From: Candidatus Delongbacteria bacterium
GTDB lineage: Bacteria > Delongbacteria > UBA4055
Length of the DNA stretch: 21,495 nt
Reading direction: 5' to 3'
Assembly (NCBI GenBank): GCA_016938535.1
Contig: JAFGUL010000147.1
Span: 1 to 21,495 of the forward strand
Shown: positions 1 to 7,460 of the stretch, piece by piece
How the letters are laid out: every line of letters begins with the position of its first letter
How positions within the stretch are numbered: the first letter of the stretch is position 1
Translations under genes and position numbers: made by a program
The notes under the pieces: generated by a model
Seen by the model: only the letters and a program-made list of their open reading frames with translations
Told to the model about the DNA's origin: nothing
Database searches by the model: none

Positions 1-741
1 AAGTAAAGCACAACCCATGCTGTAAACGAAGCCGTTGCAGGAAGTCAGTACACCGTGATATATGAGCAGCCAGCCGTGTTCCGTCTCTATCGGGACGGGC
101 CCCGCGCCGACCTTGGTGCTCTGCCAGCCGTCGTTTATCGTGCCCATCAAGTGCCTGTGTTTTCCCCAAAATGTAAGATCCGGACTTTCCGAATAAAAAA
201 TATCCCCGAAGGCTGTATGACCCGTGTCACTCGGCCTGGACAGCATGGCGTAATTCCCGTTTATTTTTTTGGGGAAAAGCACGCCGTTCCTGTTGTAGGG
301 CAGAAAAGCGTTCTCAAGCTGATAGAATTTCTTGAAATCTTTCGTCCAGCCCACTCCGATCGTGGGTCCGTGATATCCGTTGCACCATGTTACGAAGTAT
401 TTATCTCCGATCTTAGTCACGCGCGGATCATAGGCATAAACGAAATTTCCGACTTCCCTGTCTTCACAAATAAACTTTATCGGATCTTCATTAATATCCC
501 AGTTTATACCGTCCTTTGAAAATCCCGCGTGTATCCTCATCTGCCTCGCTTTGTTGTCACATCTGAATACACCTGCAAAACCGTCTTTGTAGGGTACAGC
601 CGCGCTGTTGAAAATGCTGTTCGAGTTCTTCAGATGGTCGCGCTCAATTATAGGATTCTTCGAGAAACGCCAGACAGGGCCATTATGGTTTTCCGGTTTA
701 TCTTCCCACGGGATCGTAGATGACTTAATTACACTTTTCAT
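1..741 (-). CDS. GH130 family beta-mannoside phosphorylase (3' end outside window)
   Basis: This frame is open from the ATG at 741 to base 1 without a stop, giving 247 residues of a protein that continues beyond the left edge. Family members are usually about 320-400 residues, so roughly a quarter or more is missing. The protein reads as glycoside hydrolase family 130, five-bladed propeller enzymes that mostly phosphorolyse beta-mannosides such as mannosylglucose or mannobiose. Recognisable segments are [12 protein letters not shown] near residues 21-32, YDPRVT at 104-109 with the likely catalytic Asp105, and [13 protein letters not shown] followed by GWLLIYHG at 208-230. Lys210 and His229 sit where phosphorylases bind phosphate, so phosphorolysis is more likely than hydrolysis; this is inference. 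There is no signal peptide, suggesting a cytoplasmic enzyme. An AAAGGA ribosome site lies about 9 bases upstream. Only 18 bp separate it from the CBM9-like gene upstream, so the two are probably co-transcribed. Confidence 0.85.
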   Translation of the reverse strand, partial: MKSVIKSSTIPWEDKPENHNGPVWRFSKNPIIERDHLKNSNSIFNSAAVPYKDGFAGVFRCDNKARQMRIHAGFSKDGINWDINEDPIKFICEDREVGNFVYAYDPRVTKIGDKYFVTWCNGYHGPTIGVGWTKDFKKFYQLENAFLPYNRNGVLFPKKINGNYAMLSRPSDTGHTAFGDIFYSESPDLTFWGKHRHLMGTINDGWQSTKVGAGPVPIETEHGWLLIYHGVLTSCNGFVYSMGCALL

Positions 742-759
742 TACTTTAGTCCTTTTAAA

Positions 760-1833
760 TTATTCTTTCCAGACCCTGCCGTCCTCTCTGATCAGCACAT
801 TTCTGATGCCTGTCTTTCTGCTTTCCATCTTTATAATGTAGTAATTTTCAAAAAGCGACATTTCAGGTTCTGCATAAGGCAGATTTTCAGGGTAGATATC
901 TCTGATATTGTTTATCTTCAAAGCCCTGTAGAGTTCATTGAGACCATGTGGGTGTTTACCTGTCTTTTCTTTGGTTTGTTTCATGCCGTAGTAAAGCTGT
1001 CTGAGTATCCATTCCGCCTTCATTTCTGCTGATTCTTCTTCGGTAAACTCAAAATTATCTTTGTCGTAGAGTGAATTTCTTTCAATAAATCTCACATTTC
1101 CCCACATTTCAGGATAATGCATTGCGATCAGTCCCTGCGGCGACCAGACCCAGTTGTATTCGGGTGTGTCGGCTTTTTTTACATAGCTGTAATTCTGAAT
1201 TTCTGTCTCCCACTGAACTCTCGAAAAGTTCACTTTCCATATTTCGCCGTCTTTTGGAGGCCCGGGATGGCTCGCGCACTCTTCAAGCACTTTCCACGGT
1301 ATTGCGGCCTCGATACTCCAGCCCTCATCGGTATCGGACGGATTGTTTAAAGTTCCCCTTAGGTCAAGTGCGTATTTTATGTCTCTTACATCCCAAGCGT
1401 CAACTGCCTGACCGCTGTCCCTGTAGGGTTTGGTCAGAAGCAGGTCCCAGAGCGTTCCGAAAAGATTGAACTCCAGCTCATAATAATTATGTGTGTCGCC
1501 GGTCGGATCGATGAATATCTCGAAATCATTGTCATGAAAGATCACTGCGTCTCTTTCGGTCAGAGTAGCCCAGAGGTGTGGTTCCTCCATTTCGGCATAG
1601 AAGTACATATATTTATCGTCCCAGAGCATTTTTACGCGGGTTTTGAAGTACGGTTCGGGTTTCAAGTCGCCTTCGATGTCTTTAAAATACTCCGTCCACG
1701 GCGCAACTTTCCAGGACTGCTCATTTGCCTTTCCGTCAATGTTTATGTAATCGTCAGATTCACGGCAAAGGTAGTTCTCCGGTTCAGCACTAAAAAGTGT
1801 AAATGCGGTCAGAATAAACAAAAAAAATCTCAT
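760..1833 (-). CDS. Secreted CBM9-like carbohydrate-binding protein
   Basis: 357 residues. Residues 1-16 form a signal peptide ending in LFSA. Residues of about 25-255 match the carbohydrate-binding module family 9 (DOMON-like) fold: a WKVAPWTEYFKDIEGD segment, then TRVKMLWDDKYMYFYAEMEE, then a DNDFEIFIDPTGD stretch and NYYELEFNLFGTLWDLLL. This pattern is common in standalone sugar-binding proteins of Bacteroidetes-like organisms. The last 100 residues are helical and charged and I do not recognise them. The ATG is supported by GAGG 7 bases upstream. It is the promoter-proximal gene of a two-gene unit with the GH130 enzyme, which suggests a role in recognising or capturing an extracellular glycan whose products the GH130 enzyme cleaves. 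The ligand cannot be told from sequence. No catalytic motif is visible. Confidence 0.8.
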   Translation of the reverse strand: MRFFLFILTAFTLFSAEPENYLCRESDDYINIDGKANEQSWKVAPWTEYFKDIEGDLKPEPYFKTRVKMLWDDKYMYFYAEMEEPHLWATLTERDAVIFHDNDFEIFIDPTGDTHNYYELEFNLFGTLWDLLLTKPYRDSGQAVDAWDVRDIKYALDLRGTLNNPSDTDEGWSIEAAIPWKVLEECASHPGPPKDGEIWKVNFSRVQWETEIQNYSYVKKADTPEYNWVWSPQGLIAMHYPEMWGNVRFIERNSLYDKDNFEFTEEESAEMKAEWILRQLYYGMKQTKEKTGKHPHGLNELYRALKINNIRDIYPENLPYAEPEMSLFENYYIIKMESRKTGIRNVLIREDGRVWKE

Positions 1834-1882
1834 TTTAAACCTCGATTTTGTAAAAACATTAGGAATTTGATGAATTTTATCA

Positions 1883-1911
1883 TTGAAATCAAGAATAAAA
1901 TCAGTTTTATT
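1883..1911 (+). promoter_or_regulatory. Possible sigma70-like promoter for the beta-propeller lipoprotein
   Basis: TTGAAA at 1883-1888 and TTTATT at 1906-1911 are separated by 17 bp, about 30 bp ahead of the ATG at 1941. The 107-bp divergent gap (1834-1940) also holds an imperfect inverted repeat around 1866-1888 (TTTGATGA / TCATTGAAA). I could not find a convincing minus-strand promoter for the CBM9-like gene. Confidence 0.35.
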
Positions 1912-1940
1912 CCGTTAACTTTAAAAATTCGGGGAAGCGG

Positions 1941-3101
1941 ATGTTTTCGACATATATAAAAATTATAATTCCGGCGGCTTTTTTAATACTTTTCTCATGC
2001 GGGCTCGATCAGAGCAACAGTGTCGAGATCATTGACGGCATAACTGTATATAAGAATGGGAACTATCCTGTCGAAAGGGATCTTGGGATAAAGACTGAAC
2101 TTCTTTTTACACTTAATCAGGACACCGGCGATACGACAGATGTTATAAGATCAATTTCTGCAATAGAATCGGATTATGACGGAAATATTTATGTTCTTGA
2201 CAGAAGAAGAGGTTCGGTATTTAAATATTCCGGAACAGGAGAACTAAAAAAAGTTTTCGGGAACAGGGGGAACGGACCGGGTGAAATGACGGCTCCGATG
2301 GAAATGTTATGCGCGGACGATACTCTTTACATAGCCGACAGGAGGCTGAGAAAAGTTATTGTCTTCAATACAGTGGGAGAATATATCAGAGATATAATAC
2401 CGCTTAGAGACAACGGATTTCCTGAGTCAATGGTAAAAATGTCCGACGGGAATTTTGCGGGAATCCTTTTCGGCAGATCGGGAGGAAGAGGCAGCAGCGA
2501 AATGAGCTTAACCTATAATCTTGCTGTACTCGACAGGAAATTTGAAAAAAAAGCCGATATAGTTTCAAAAAAGATCGAAGTTGATTTCAGAGAATTTATG
2601 CCGGATGACCATCTCAATAAATTTATTTACGGTCAAGGAAAAATATATGTCGCAGAGAATACAGAAGGCAAATATCAGATCAATGTTTACGATTCGTCAG
2701 GCGAGAAGAAAGAAGAGATTAGAAAAAGTTATGCCAGAGTCTCCTACACCGAAGAAGAGAGGCTTTTCATGAAGGAGGAATTCGAAACCCGTTACCGCTG
2801 GCGTGAAATAGATGTTTCAAAATTTCGGCACAAAAAGGCAATTTCCGATCTTTTTTACCATAAAGACGGTTATCTTCTCGTTGACGGCGGCAGAAAAAGG
2901 AACGGATCTGATATGGTTAATTTTATTGTCGATATTTTCAAGGATGGAGTTTACCTGAATACAGTTGATATAAATAAAGAAAATCCCGAGTTCTATCATA
3001 ATCCCGACGGTTTTGAGAAAGTGCTTATCGGAGACAGACTGTTTGTCTATAATAACGGCGATAATGAGATATTCGTATATAAAATTCAAATTTCCGGCTA
3101 A
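1941..3101 (+). CDS. Six-bladed beta-propeller lipoprotein
   Basis: 386 residues. The N-terminus is a lipoprotein signal: hydrophobic residues 6-18 followed by the lipobox L17-F18-S19-C20, so Cys20 should be lipidated and the protein membrane-anchored. The body consists of repeated NHL-like blades, e.g. DYDGNIYVLDRRRGSVFKYS, then GNRGNGPGEM (the GxGPGE turn typical of the '6-bladed beta-propeller' family), then DDTLYIADRRLRKVIVFN. The family is abundant in Bacteroidetes and relatives and is largely uncharacterised; members are assumed to be surface or periplasmic binding scaffolds. GGGGAAG a few bases before the ATG serves as the ribosome site. It is divergent from the CBM9-like gene and separated from the next operon by that operon's own promoter, so it is probably a single-gene unit. 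Function unknown. Confidence 0.8.
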   Translation: MFSTYIKIIIPAAFLILFSCGLDQSNSVEIIDGITVYKNGNYPVERDLGIKTELLFTLNQDTGDTTDVIRSISAIESDYDGNIYVLDRRRGSVFKYSGTGELKKVFGNRGNGPGEMTAPMEMLCADDTLYIADRRLRKVIVFNTVGEYIRDIIPLRDNGFPESMVKMSDGNFAGILFGRSGGRGSSEMSLTYNLAVLDRKFEKKADIVSKKIEVDFREFMPDDHLNKFIYGQGKIYVAENTEGKYQINVYDSSGEKKEEIRKSYARVSYTEEERLFMKEEFETRYRWREIDVSKFRHKKAISDLFYHKDGYLLVDGGRKRNGSDMVNFIVDIFKDGVYLNTVDINKENPEFYHNPDGFEKVLIGDRLFVYNNGDNEIFVYKIQISG

Positions 3102-3120
3102 AAAACTTTTTATTTAATTG

Positions 3121-3149
3121 TTGATTTTTCTGACTTCATTTCATATAAT
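3121..3149 (+). promoter_or_regulatory. Strong sigma70-like promoter for the four-gene membrane module
   Basis: TTGATT at 3121-3126, a 17-bp spacer, and a perfect TATAAT at 3144-3149. Transcription would start near 3156. This leaves a leader of about 75 bases before the ATG at 3231. It is the best promoter match in the window. Confidence 0.65.
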
Positions 3150-3230
3150 AAGCTGTTCTTAAAATGAAGCGGGAAAGAAGTGTCGGAACCAGTAAAAATA
3201 CTACTTAAAAATAAAACGGAAAAGGTGGCT

Positions 3231-5105
3231 ATGAAAAGATTTCTGATCTTTCTCTTATTCCTTTTCTCGATCGCGACTCTGTATTCTCAGGAAGCTGTCG
3301 CCGCAGCTGAAGATTCACTTCAGTCTGTTCAGGCAGCAGAAACCGTTGAAACTGCGGTTCAGGACAGTGCGGTCGTGGAGGAAGTTGAGCTCACAGAAGA
3401 GGAAATCCTGTGCAAACAGGCTGCAGATGATTTTATGCAGATCTACGAAAAATGGGATGTAAGCAGGGATTACGATATCCTTCTCCCAAGAGTCAAGGCT
3501 TATGTTGACGGTTTTTACAAGTCCGGAGTCGATCCTGATGAATCGAACAGAAAAGATCTTGCAAGGCTTAAAGAACTTTATGAAGATCTTCTGAATGTGA
3601 TCGAAACTCAATTTGAAAGGGATCTCATCACTCTTGAACTTGAAAGGGTAAATAAAGAACTTTCGGGTGATCCTAAAAATCCGGCTCTCACAGGCTACGC
3701 CGACAAAATAGATTTTGACAAACTTAAAGCTATTGAGCTTTACCTGTCAAACTCGAGCGATCCAAAGGTTACTCCTATGGTTTCTGATGTCAGAAGTATT
3801 TTCAGAAATATAAGAAGATACAGTATCGGTTTTGATGTAATGGTGGATAATGTTTACAGCGAAGTCACCAGGGTTACAGACAAAAGGCTTTATTTCCTTT
3901 ACATGGAACCGGAAGTAAAAGAAGATCTTGACCGTATTTCAGAAAACCTTGCGGTTTATGTAAAAGCGCAGGAGCAGGATTTTAAAGATGAAATTAAAAA
4001 CAATGTTGATGACATTTACAGTCAGAGGATCGAGGCCAGACAAGCCGGTGATGCAGATCTTGAGAATAAGCTTTATAATGAATGGCTGGAAGCGAGAAAG
4101 GTCAATATCGACAAGGTGAAAACTGACGAAATGTCCCGGTTGAGCTCTATTATGAGTAAGTATCTGGAAAACCCCGGCATTTATGACATAAACGCTGAAT
4201 TGATATACAAATTCAAAAACAATACAGATGACCTGGAGCCGTATTTCAGAAATATTCTGAAAATTAAATTTTATCATGATCTGAATTCCAAATTCAAGAA
4301 TTATGCCCGATTCGCTGTCGAAAAAGGTTACAGGAGCTACAGAACGAATGTTCTGATCGGAACTCTGATGTTCTTTGCTCTGTTCTTCTATGTTTTCTTA
4401 ACTGTCAAGAAGAAAAGGGATACGATCTACATAAGAAGGATACCCGGACTTGACGCTATAGACGATGCTGTCGGAAGAGCAACCGAAATGGGTAAACCTA
4501 TAATTTATGATTCAGGTATCGGAGCGTTCATTAATCCACAAACTATAGCTAGCATGCTTATTCTCAGGAGTGTTGCGAAGAAAGTTGCCGAGTTTAAAGC
4601 TGAGATCATTTATCCGGCTTACGACCCGATCGTACTTCAGGTTGCCGAAGAAATGATTGGATCAGGTTTTCTCGATGCCGGCTATCCTGAAGATCACAAG
4701 AAAGGAAACTGTTTCTTTCTTGTTCAGGACCAGTTCGCATATGCTGCCGGCCTTTCAGGTCTTATTTCAAGAAGAAAACCGGCTACCGCATTCCACTTCG
4801 GATCATATGCTGCAGAGTCTCTTCTGATATCAGAAGCAGGTTTTGCTGCAGGCGCGATTCAGGTTGCCGGTACAGTAGAAGCATCACAGCTTCCATTTTT
4901 CATAACTGCCTGCGATTATACTCTCATAGGTGAAGAACTTTATGCAGCTGCAGCATACCTTTCAAGAGATGCGCAGGTTCTTTCGAATCTAAAGCTTTCT
5001 GATTACGGAAAAGTTCTTTTCGGTGCACTGTTCCTTTTGGGAACTTTACTGTTGACTATAAATTCAGACTGGACTTTTATAGCCGACCTGCTGGATACGC
5101 AATAA
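3231..5105 (+). CDS. DUF6754-type membrane protein with large periplasmic helical domain
   Basis: 624 residues from the ATG at 3231. A GTG at 3180 is in frame, but the ATG has AAGGTGG just upstream and begins a clean signal peptide (MKRFLIFLLFLFSIATLYSQ), so I prefer it. Residues of about 25-370 are acidic and helical, with likely coiled-coil character, and should be outside the cytoplasmic membrane. A membrane segment spans about 373-393 (VLIGTLMFFALFFYVFLTV). After it comes a conserved domain of about 210 residues starting IYIRRIPGLDAIDDAVGRATEMGKP, which I recall as DUF6754. It contains several small-residue-rich segments (YAAGLSGLI, AAGAIQVAGT) and a second hydrophobic stretch near 596-612. 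This domain has no assigned function. The gene leads a compact unit with three further membrane protein genes, gaps 23 bp, 23 bp and 0 bp, implying one complex. The DUF6754 name rests on memory of the motif, not on a search. Confidence 0.75.
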   Translation: MKRFLIFLLFLFSIATLYSQEAVAAAEDSLQSVQAAETVETAVQDSAVVEEVELTEEEILCKQAADDFMQIYEKWDVSRDYDILLPRVKAYVDGFYKSGVDPDESNRKDLARLKELYEDLLNVIETQFERDLITLELERVNKELSGDPKNPALTGYADKIDFDKLKAIELYLSNSSDPKVTPMVSDVRSIFRNIRRYSIGFDVMVDNVYSEVTRVTDKRLYFLYMEPEVKEDLDRISENLAVYVKAQEQDFKDEIKNNVDDIYSQRIEARQAGDADLENKLYNEWLEARKVNIDKVKTDEMSRLSSIMSKYLENPGIYDINAELIYKFKNNTDDLEPYFRNILKIKFYHDLNSKFKNYARFAVEKGYRSYRTNVLIGTLMFFALFFYVFLTVKKKRDTIYIRRIPGLDAIDDAVGRATEMGKPIIYDSGIGAFINPQTIASMLILRSVAKKVAEFKAEIIYPAYDPIVLQVAEEMIGSGFLDAGYPEDHKKGNCFFLVQDQFAYAAGLSGLISRRKPATAFHFGSYAAESLLISEAGFAAGAIQVAGTVEASQLPFFITACDYTLIGEELYAAAAYLSRDAQVLSNLKLSDYGKVLFGALFLLGTLLLTINSDWTFIADLLDTQ

Positions 5106-5128
5106 AAACTAAAAGGGATTAAACTGAT

Positions 5129-5743
5129 ATGAAAAAAGAAATACCTATACTTTTAGGACTGCTGGCCGGAATCGTTTGGTACAGCGAGTTTTTTATTGCC
5201 GGACTGTTCTATGAGGATCTTAAACTGTTCTTTGCGAACGGTTTCAGAATAGCCGGGGTAGTTGGAGTAATGGTTTCAATTTATTCTGTTGCGAGACAGA
5301 ATTACTTCAAGATCAAGTATAACAATGAGCGTTATTATTCGATCTTAAGAGTTTTGATGATATTTTTGATGATATTCCTCGGTGCAAAAAGGGGAATGAC
5401 GCCGGGAACACCTTTCAGTTCGATGTTCATGAATGTGTATGTTCCTTTTCAGGCTACTGTGTTCTCACTGCTGTCTTTCTATATAGCTTCTGCAGCATAC
5501 AGGTCATTTAAAGCTAAATCTGTTGAATCTGCGGTGCTTCTCGTTGCTTCAATTTTTGTGATGCTCGGAAAGATACCTATCGGAGAAGCAATGTGGGACA
5601 AAATACCTGTTATAGGGGAATGGATAATGGACGCTCCATCAAGTGCAGGCAGAAGAGCCATAATTTTTGGAGGATATCTCGGAACAATAACAATGATGAT
5701 AAGAATATTCTTCGGTCTTGAAAGATCGCATTTGTCAGAATAA
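5129..5743 (+). CDS. Uncharacterised polytopic membrane protein (DUF6754 module, second gene)
   Basis: 204 residues with about six predicted membrane helices (near 6-26, 38-54, 72-86, 104-122, 134-150 and 173-193). Conserved-looking signatures are the loop GAKRGMTPGTPF near 85-97, NVYVPFQATVFSLLSF near 102-117, the segment MLGKIPIGEAMWDKIP, and a C-terminal FFGLERSHL. I recall similar unnamed proteins in diverse bacteria next to DUF6754 genes, but no function is known. There is no transporter or enzyme motif I can name. AAAAGGG upstream is a plausible ribosome site. It lies 23 bp after the DUF6754 gene and 23 bp before the next, so it is co-transcribed with both. Confidence 0.7.
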   Translation: MKKEIPILLGLLAGIVWYSEFFIAGLFYEDLKLFFANGFRIAGVVGVMVSIYSVARQNYFKIKYNNERYYSILRVLMIFLMIFLGAKRGMTPGTPFSSMFMNVYVPFQATVFSLLSFYIASAAYRSFKAKSVESAVLLVASIFVMLGKIPIGEAMWDKIPVIGEWIMDAPSSAGRRAIIFGGYLGTITMMIRIFFGLERSHLSE

Positions 5744-5766
5744 AAAAATTAAAGGAATAGAATAAT

Positions 5767-6603
5767 ATGAGAATCTATGAAAAATTAAAAAAACTCGACA
5801 GAAGGATAATCTATCTGCTTGTGTTTCTTTCGATACTGATTCCTTTTCTTCCTGGAATGGATTTTCTGGTATTCCCGGTATCAACCTCAAAAGAAACCGA
5901 GATCATCTTTAACCTGATCGAAGATCTGGAACCGGGCGATGCGGTTCATGTTGACTGGGCATTTGACCCCTCTGTGAAAGCCGAACTCATGCCGATCTTC
6001 AAGGCTTTTTTCAGACACTGCATGAAAAAAGAACTGAAAGTCTTCATCTATTACGCCACTATCAACGGGATCAACCTCGGAAAAGAGGCGGTAGCAGCTA
6101 TTACGGCAGAGGAGGAATTCTCTCATTTAAGAGAAGGTGTTGATTATATACATATGGAATGGATACCTATTCAGCCGGGCATCATGATCTTCAATATGTC
6201 AACAGATTATAAAGGTACTTTCAAAAAAGAAGGTGTAATATTCGAAGGAGTTGAGACTCTTAACGACATAAAATACATACTCGGTCTTTCAGGATCAGGA
6301 TGGCATATAACATGGATAGATATGCAGATCAGATTCGGTTATAAACTGGGACTTGCGGTAACCGCAGTAATGGGACCGGATTTTATACCCTACACACAAA
6401 CCGGCCAGCTTACAGGATTGAGTTACGGTCTGAGAGGTGCAGCAGAGTATGAAAGAATGGTATCAGAAAAATATGATCGTGACTATTACGACACAGCTAC
6501 TAAGGGTATGTCATCACTTACTCTTTCCCATCTCGTGATCTTCGGACTCGTCATAATAGGAAATATCGTGTATTTCTACGAACAAAAGAACAGGAGAAAA
6601 TAA
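5767..6603 (+). CDS. Uncharacterised membrane-anchored protein with alpha/beta periplasmic domain (third gene)
   Basis: 278 residues. One membrane segment lies near residues 14-36 and another near 253-271, framing a soluble domain of about 215 residues that should sit outside the membrane. The soluble domain begins KETEIIFNLIEDLEPGDAVHVDW and continues with FDPSVKAELMPIFKAFFRHC; alternating hydrophobic strands and helices suggest a Rossmann-like alpha/beta fold. The second half has GSGWHITWIDMQIRFGYKLG and TGQLTGLSYGLRGAAEYE, which look like conserved motifs. I recognise no catalytic or nucleotide-binding signature. AAAGGA upstream of the ATG is the ribosome site. Its stop codon abuts the next ATG (TAAATG at 6601-6606), so the last two genes are likely translationally coupled and equimolar. 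Function unknown. Confidence 0.7.
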   Translation: MRIYEKLKKLDRRIIYLLVFLSILIPFLPGMDFLVFPVSTSKETEIIFNLIEDLEPGDAVHVDWAFDPSVKAELMPIFKAFFRHCMKKELKVFIYYATINGINLGKEAVAAITAEEEFSHLREGVDYIHMEWIPIQPGIMIFNMSTDYKGTFKKEGVIFEGVETLNDIKYILGLSGSGWHITWIDMQIRFGYKLGLAVTAVMGPDFIPYTQTGQLTGLSYGLRGAAEYERMVSEKYDRDYYDTATKGMSSLTLSHLVIFGLVIIGNIVYFYEQKNRRK

Positions 6604-7350
6604 ATGGATGCTTTTATAGACACAATCTTTCTTAATGATTTTTTTACTGACTGGATGCCTGTTCTGGCCACAATAATGATAATGTCTTTCCTTTACAAAG
6701 ACAATCCTTTATACAAGATCGGTGAGAACATATTTATCGGTGTTTCTCTCGGATACGGCTGGCTTATATCATGGGACTATGTCATAAAACCATTCTTTCT
6801 GATGCCGTTAAGCGACATGCTAGTTGAGTTTCACATGTCAGATATCCTGATACTCATCTGGTTCGTTCTGGCATTGACAATGTTCTTCAGATTTTCAAGG
6901 AAGCGTGCATGGGTGGCTAACTACTATTTCGGATTCTTTTTTGGTTACGCTGCAGGATATACGATACCGATCATGGTTCAGAATATCTTGAGACAGAGCA
7001 CTAACCTTATGAAACCTCTTAACCAGGGTTCTTTTTATGAGACATCGAAATGGTTCGTGATAATATTCGGTACTTTCTCGGCTCTGATGTATTTCTTCTT
7101 CTCAAAACCGCACAAAGGATTTCTGGGTAAAACAGCAAGAGTCGGTATTGTAGTCATGATGATCTTCTTCGGAGCGGCCTTCGGATCTACAGTAATGGGC
7201 AGGGTTGCACTTTTCATTGACAGGACACTTGTTCTTGTCGAACATCCCTTCCAGTCGCTTGTATCAACGGTACTTGTGATCATTTTCCTGATAATTTATT
7301 TCAAGTTCATAAAGAAAGAAAAAGAGTTCGAGGACGAGAGTTTCATTTAG
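6604..7350 (+). CDS. Uncharacterised polytopic membrane protein (DUF6754 module, fourth gene)
   Basis: 248 residues with about six to seven hydrophobic segments and a charged C-terminal tail (KKEKEFEDE). Motifs that look conserved are NPLYKIGENIFIGVSLGYGW near residues 34-53 and GKTARVGIVVMMIFFGAAFG followed by STVMGRVALFIDR, both rich in glycines within membrane helices. The ATG follows the previous stop directly and uses AGGAG inside the upstream gene. It is the last gene before the terminator at 7365-7391. I recall similar unnamed proteins beside DUF6754 genes in other phyla. There is no known function; a structural or channel-forming subunit of a membrane complex is only a guess from topology. 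Confidence 0.7.
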   Translation: MDAFIDTIFLNDFFTDWMPVLATIMIMSFLYKDNPLYKIGENIFIGVSLGYGWLISWDYVIKPFFLMPLSDMLVEFHMSDILILIWFVLALTMFFRFSRKRAWVANYYFGFFFGYAAGYTIPIMVQNILRQSTNLMKPLNQGSFYETSKWFVIIFGTFSALMYFFFSKPHKGFLGKTARVGIVVMMIFFGAAFGSTVMGRVALFIDRTLVLVEHPFQSLVSTVLVIIFLIIYFKFIKKEKEFEDESFI

Positions 7351-7364
7351 CATATTGTTTTTTT

Positions 7365-7391
7365 AAGGGCGGATATTTTCCGCCCTTTTTT
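7365..7391 (+). terminator. Intrinsic terminator of the four-gene membrane module
   Basis: AAGGGCGG at 7365-7372 pairs perfectly with CCGCCCTT at 7380-7387 across a 7-base loop, and a T run at 7386-7391 follows. It begins 14 bases after the stop codon of the last module gene, so it closes that transcription unit ahead of the separately promoted selenoprotein gene. Confidence 0.9.
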
Positions 7392-7411
7392 GTTTTTAAG
7401 AGATTAATCAT

Positions 7412-7440
7412 TTGATATTCGGCTGTTTTTGTGCTATTTT
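7412..7440 (+). promoter_or_regulatory. Promoter of the selenoprotein gene
   Basis: TTGATA at 7412-7417, a 17-bp spacer, and TATTTT at 7435-7440. Transcription would begin near 7447, just ahead of GGAGG at 7451-7455 and the ATG at 7461. This placement rules out the in-frame GTG at 7431 as the start. Confidence 0.5.
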
Positions 7441-7460
7441 ATACCCAAACGGAGGTATGG

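Noticed and set aside
55..723. Plus-strand open frames over the left edge.
   Set aside because: They are antisense to the GH130 gene, which has clear family motifs and codon use on the minus strand.
3180..3230. GTG at 3180 as the start of the DUF6754-type protein.
   Set aside because: It would put a charged 17-residue extension ahead of a classical signal peptide, whereas the ATG at 3231 has its own ribosome site.
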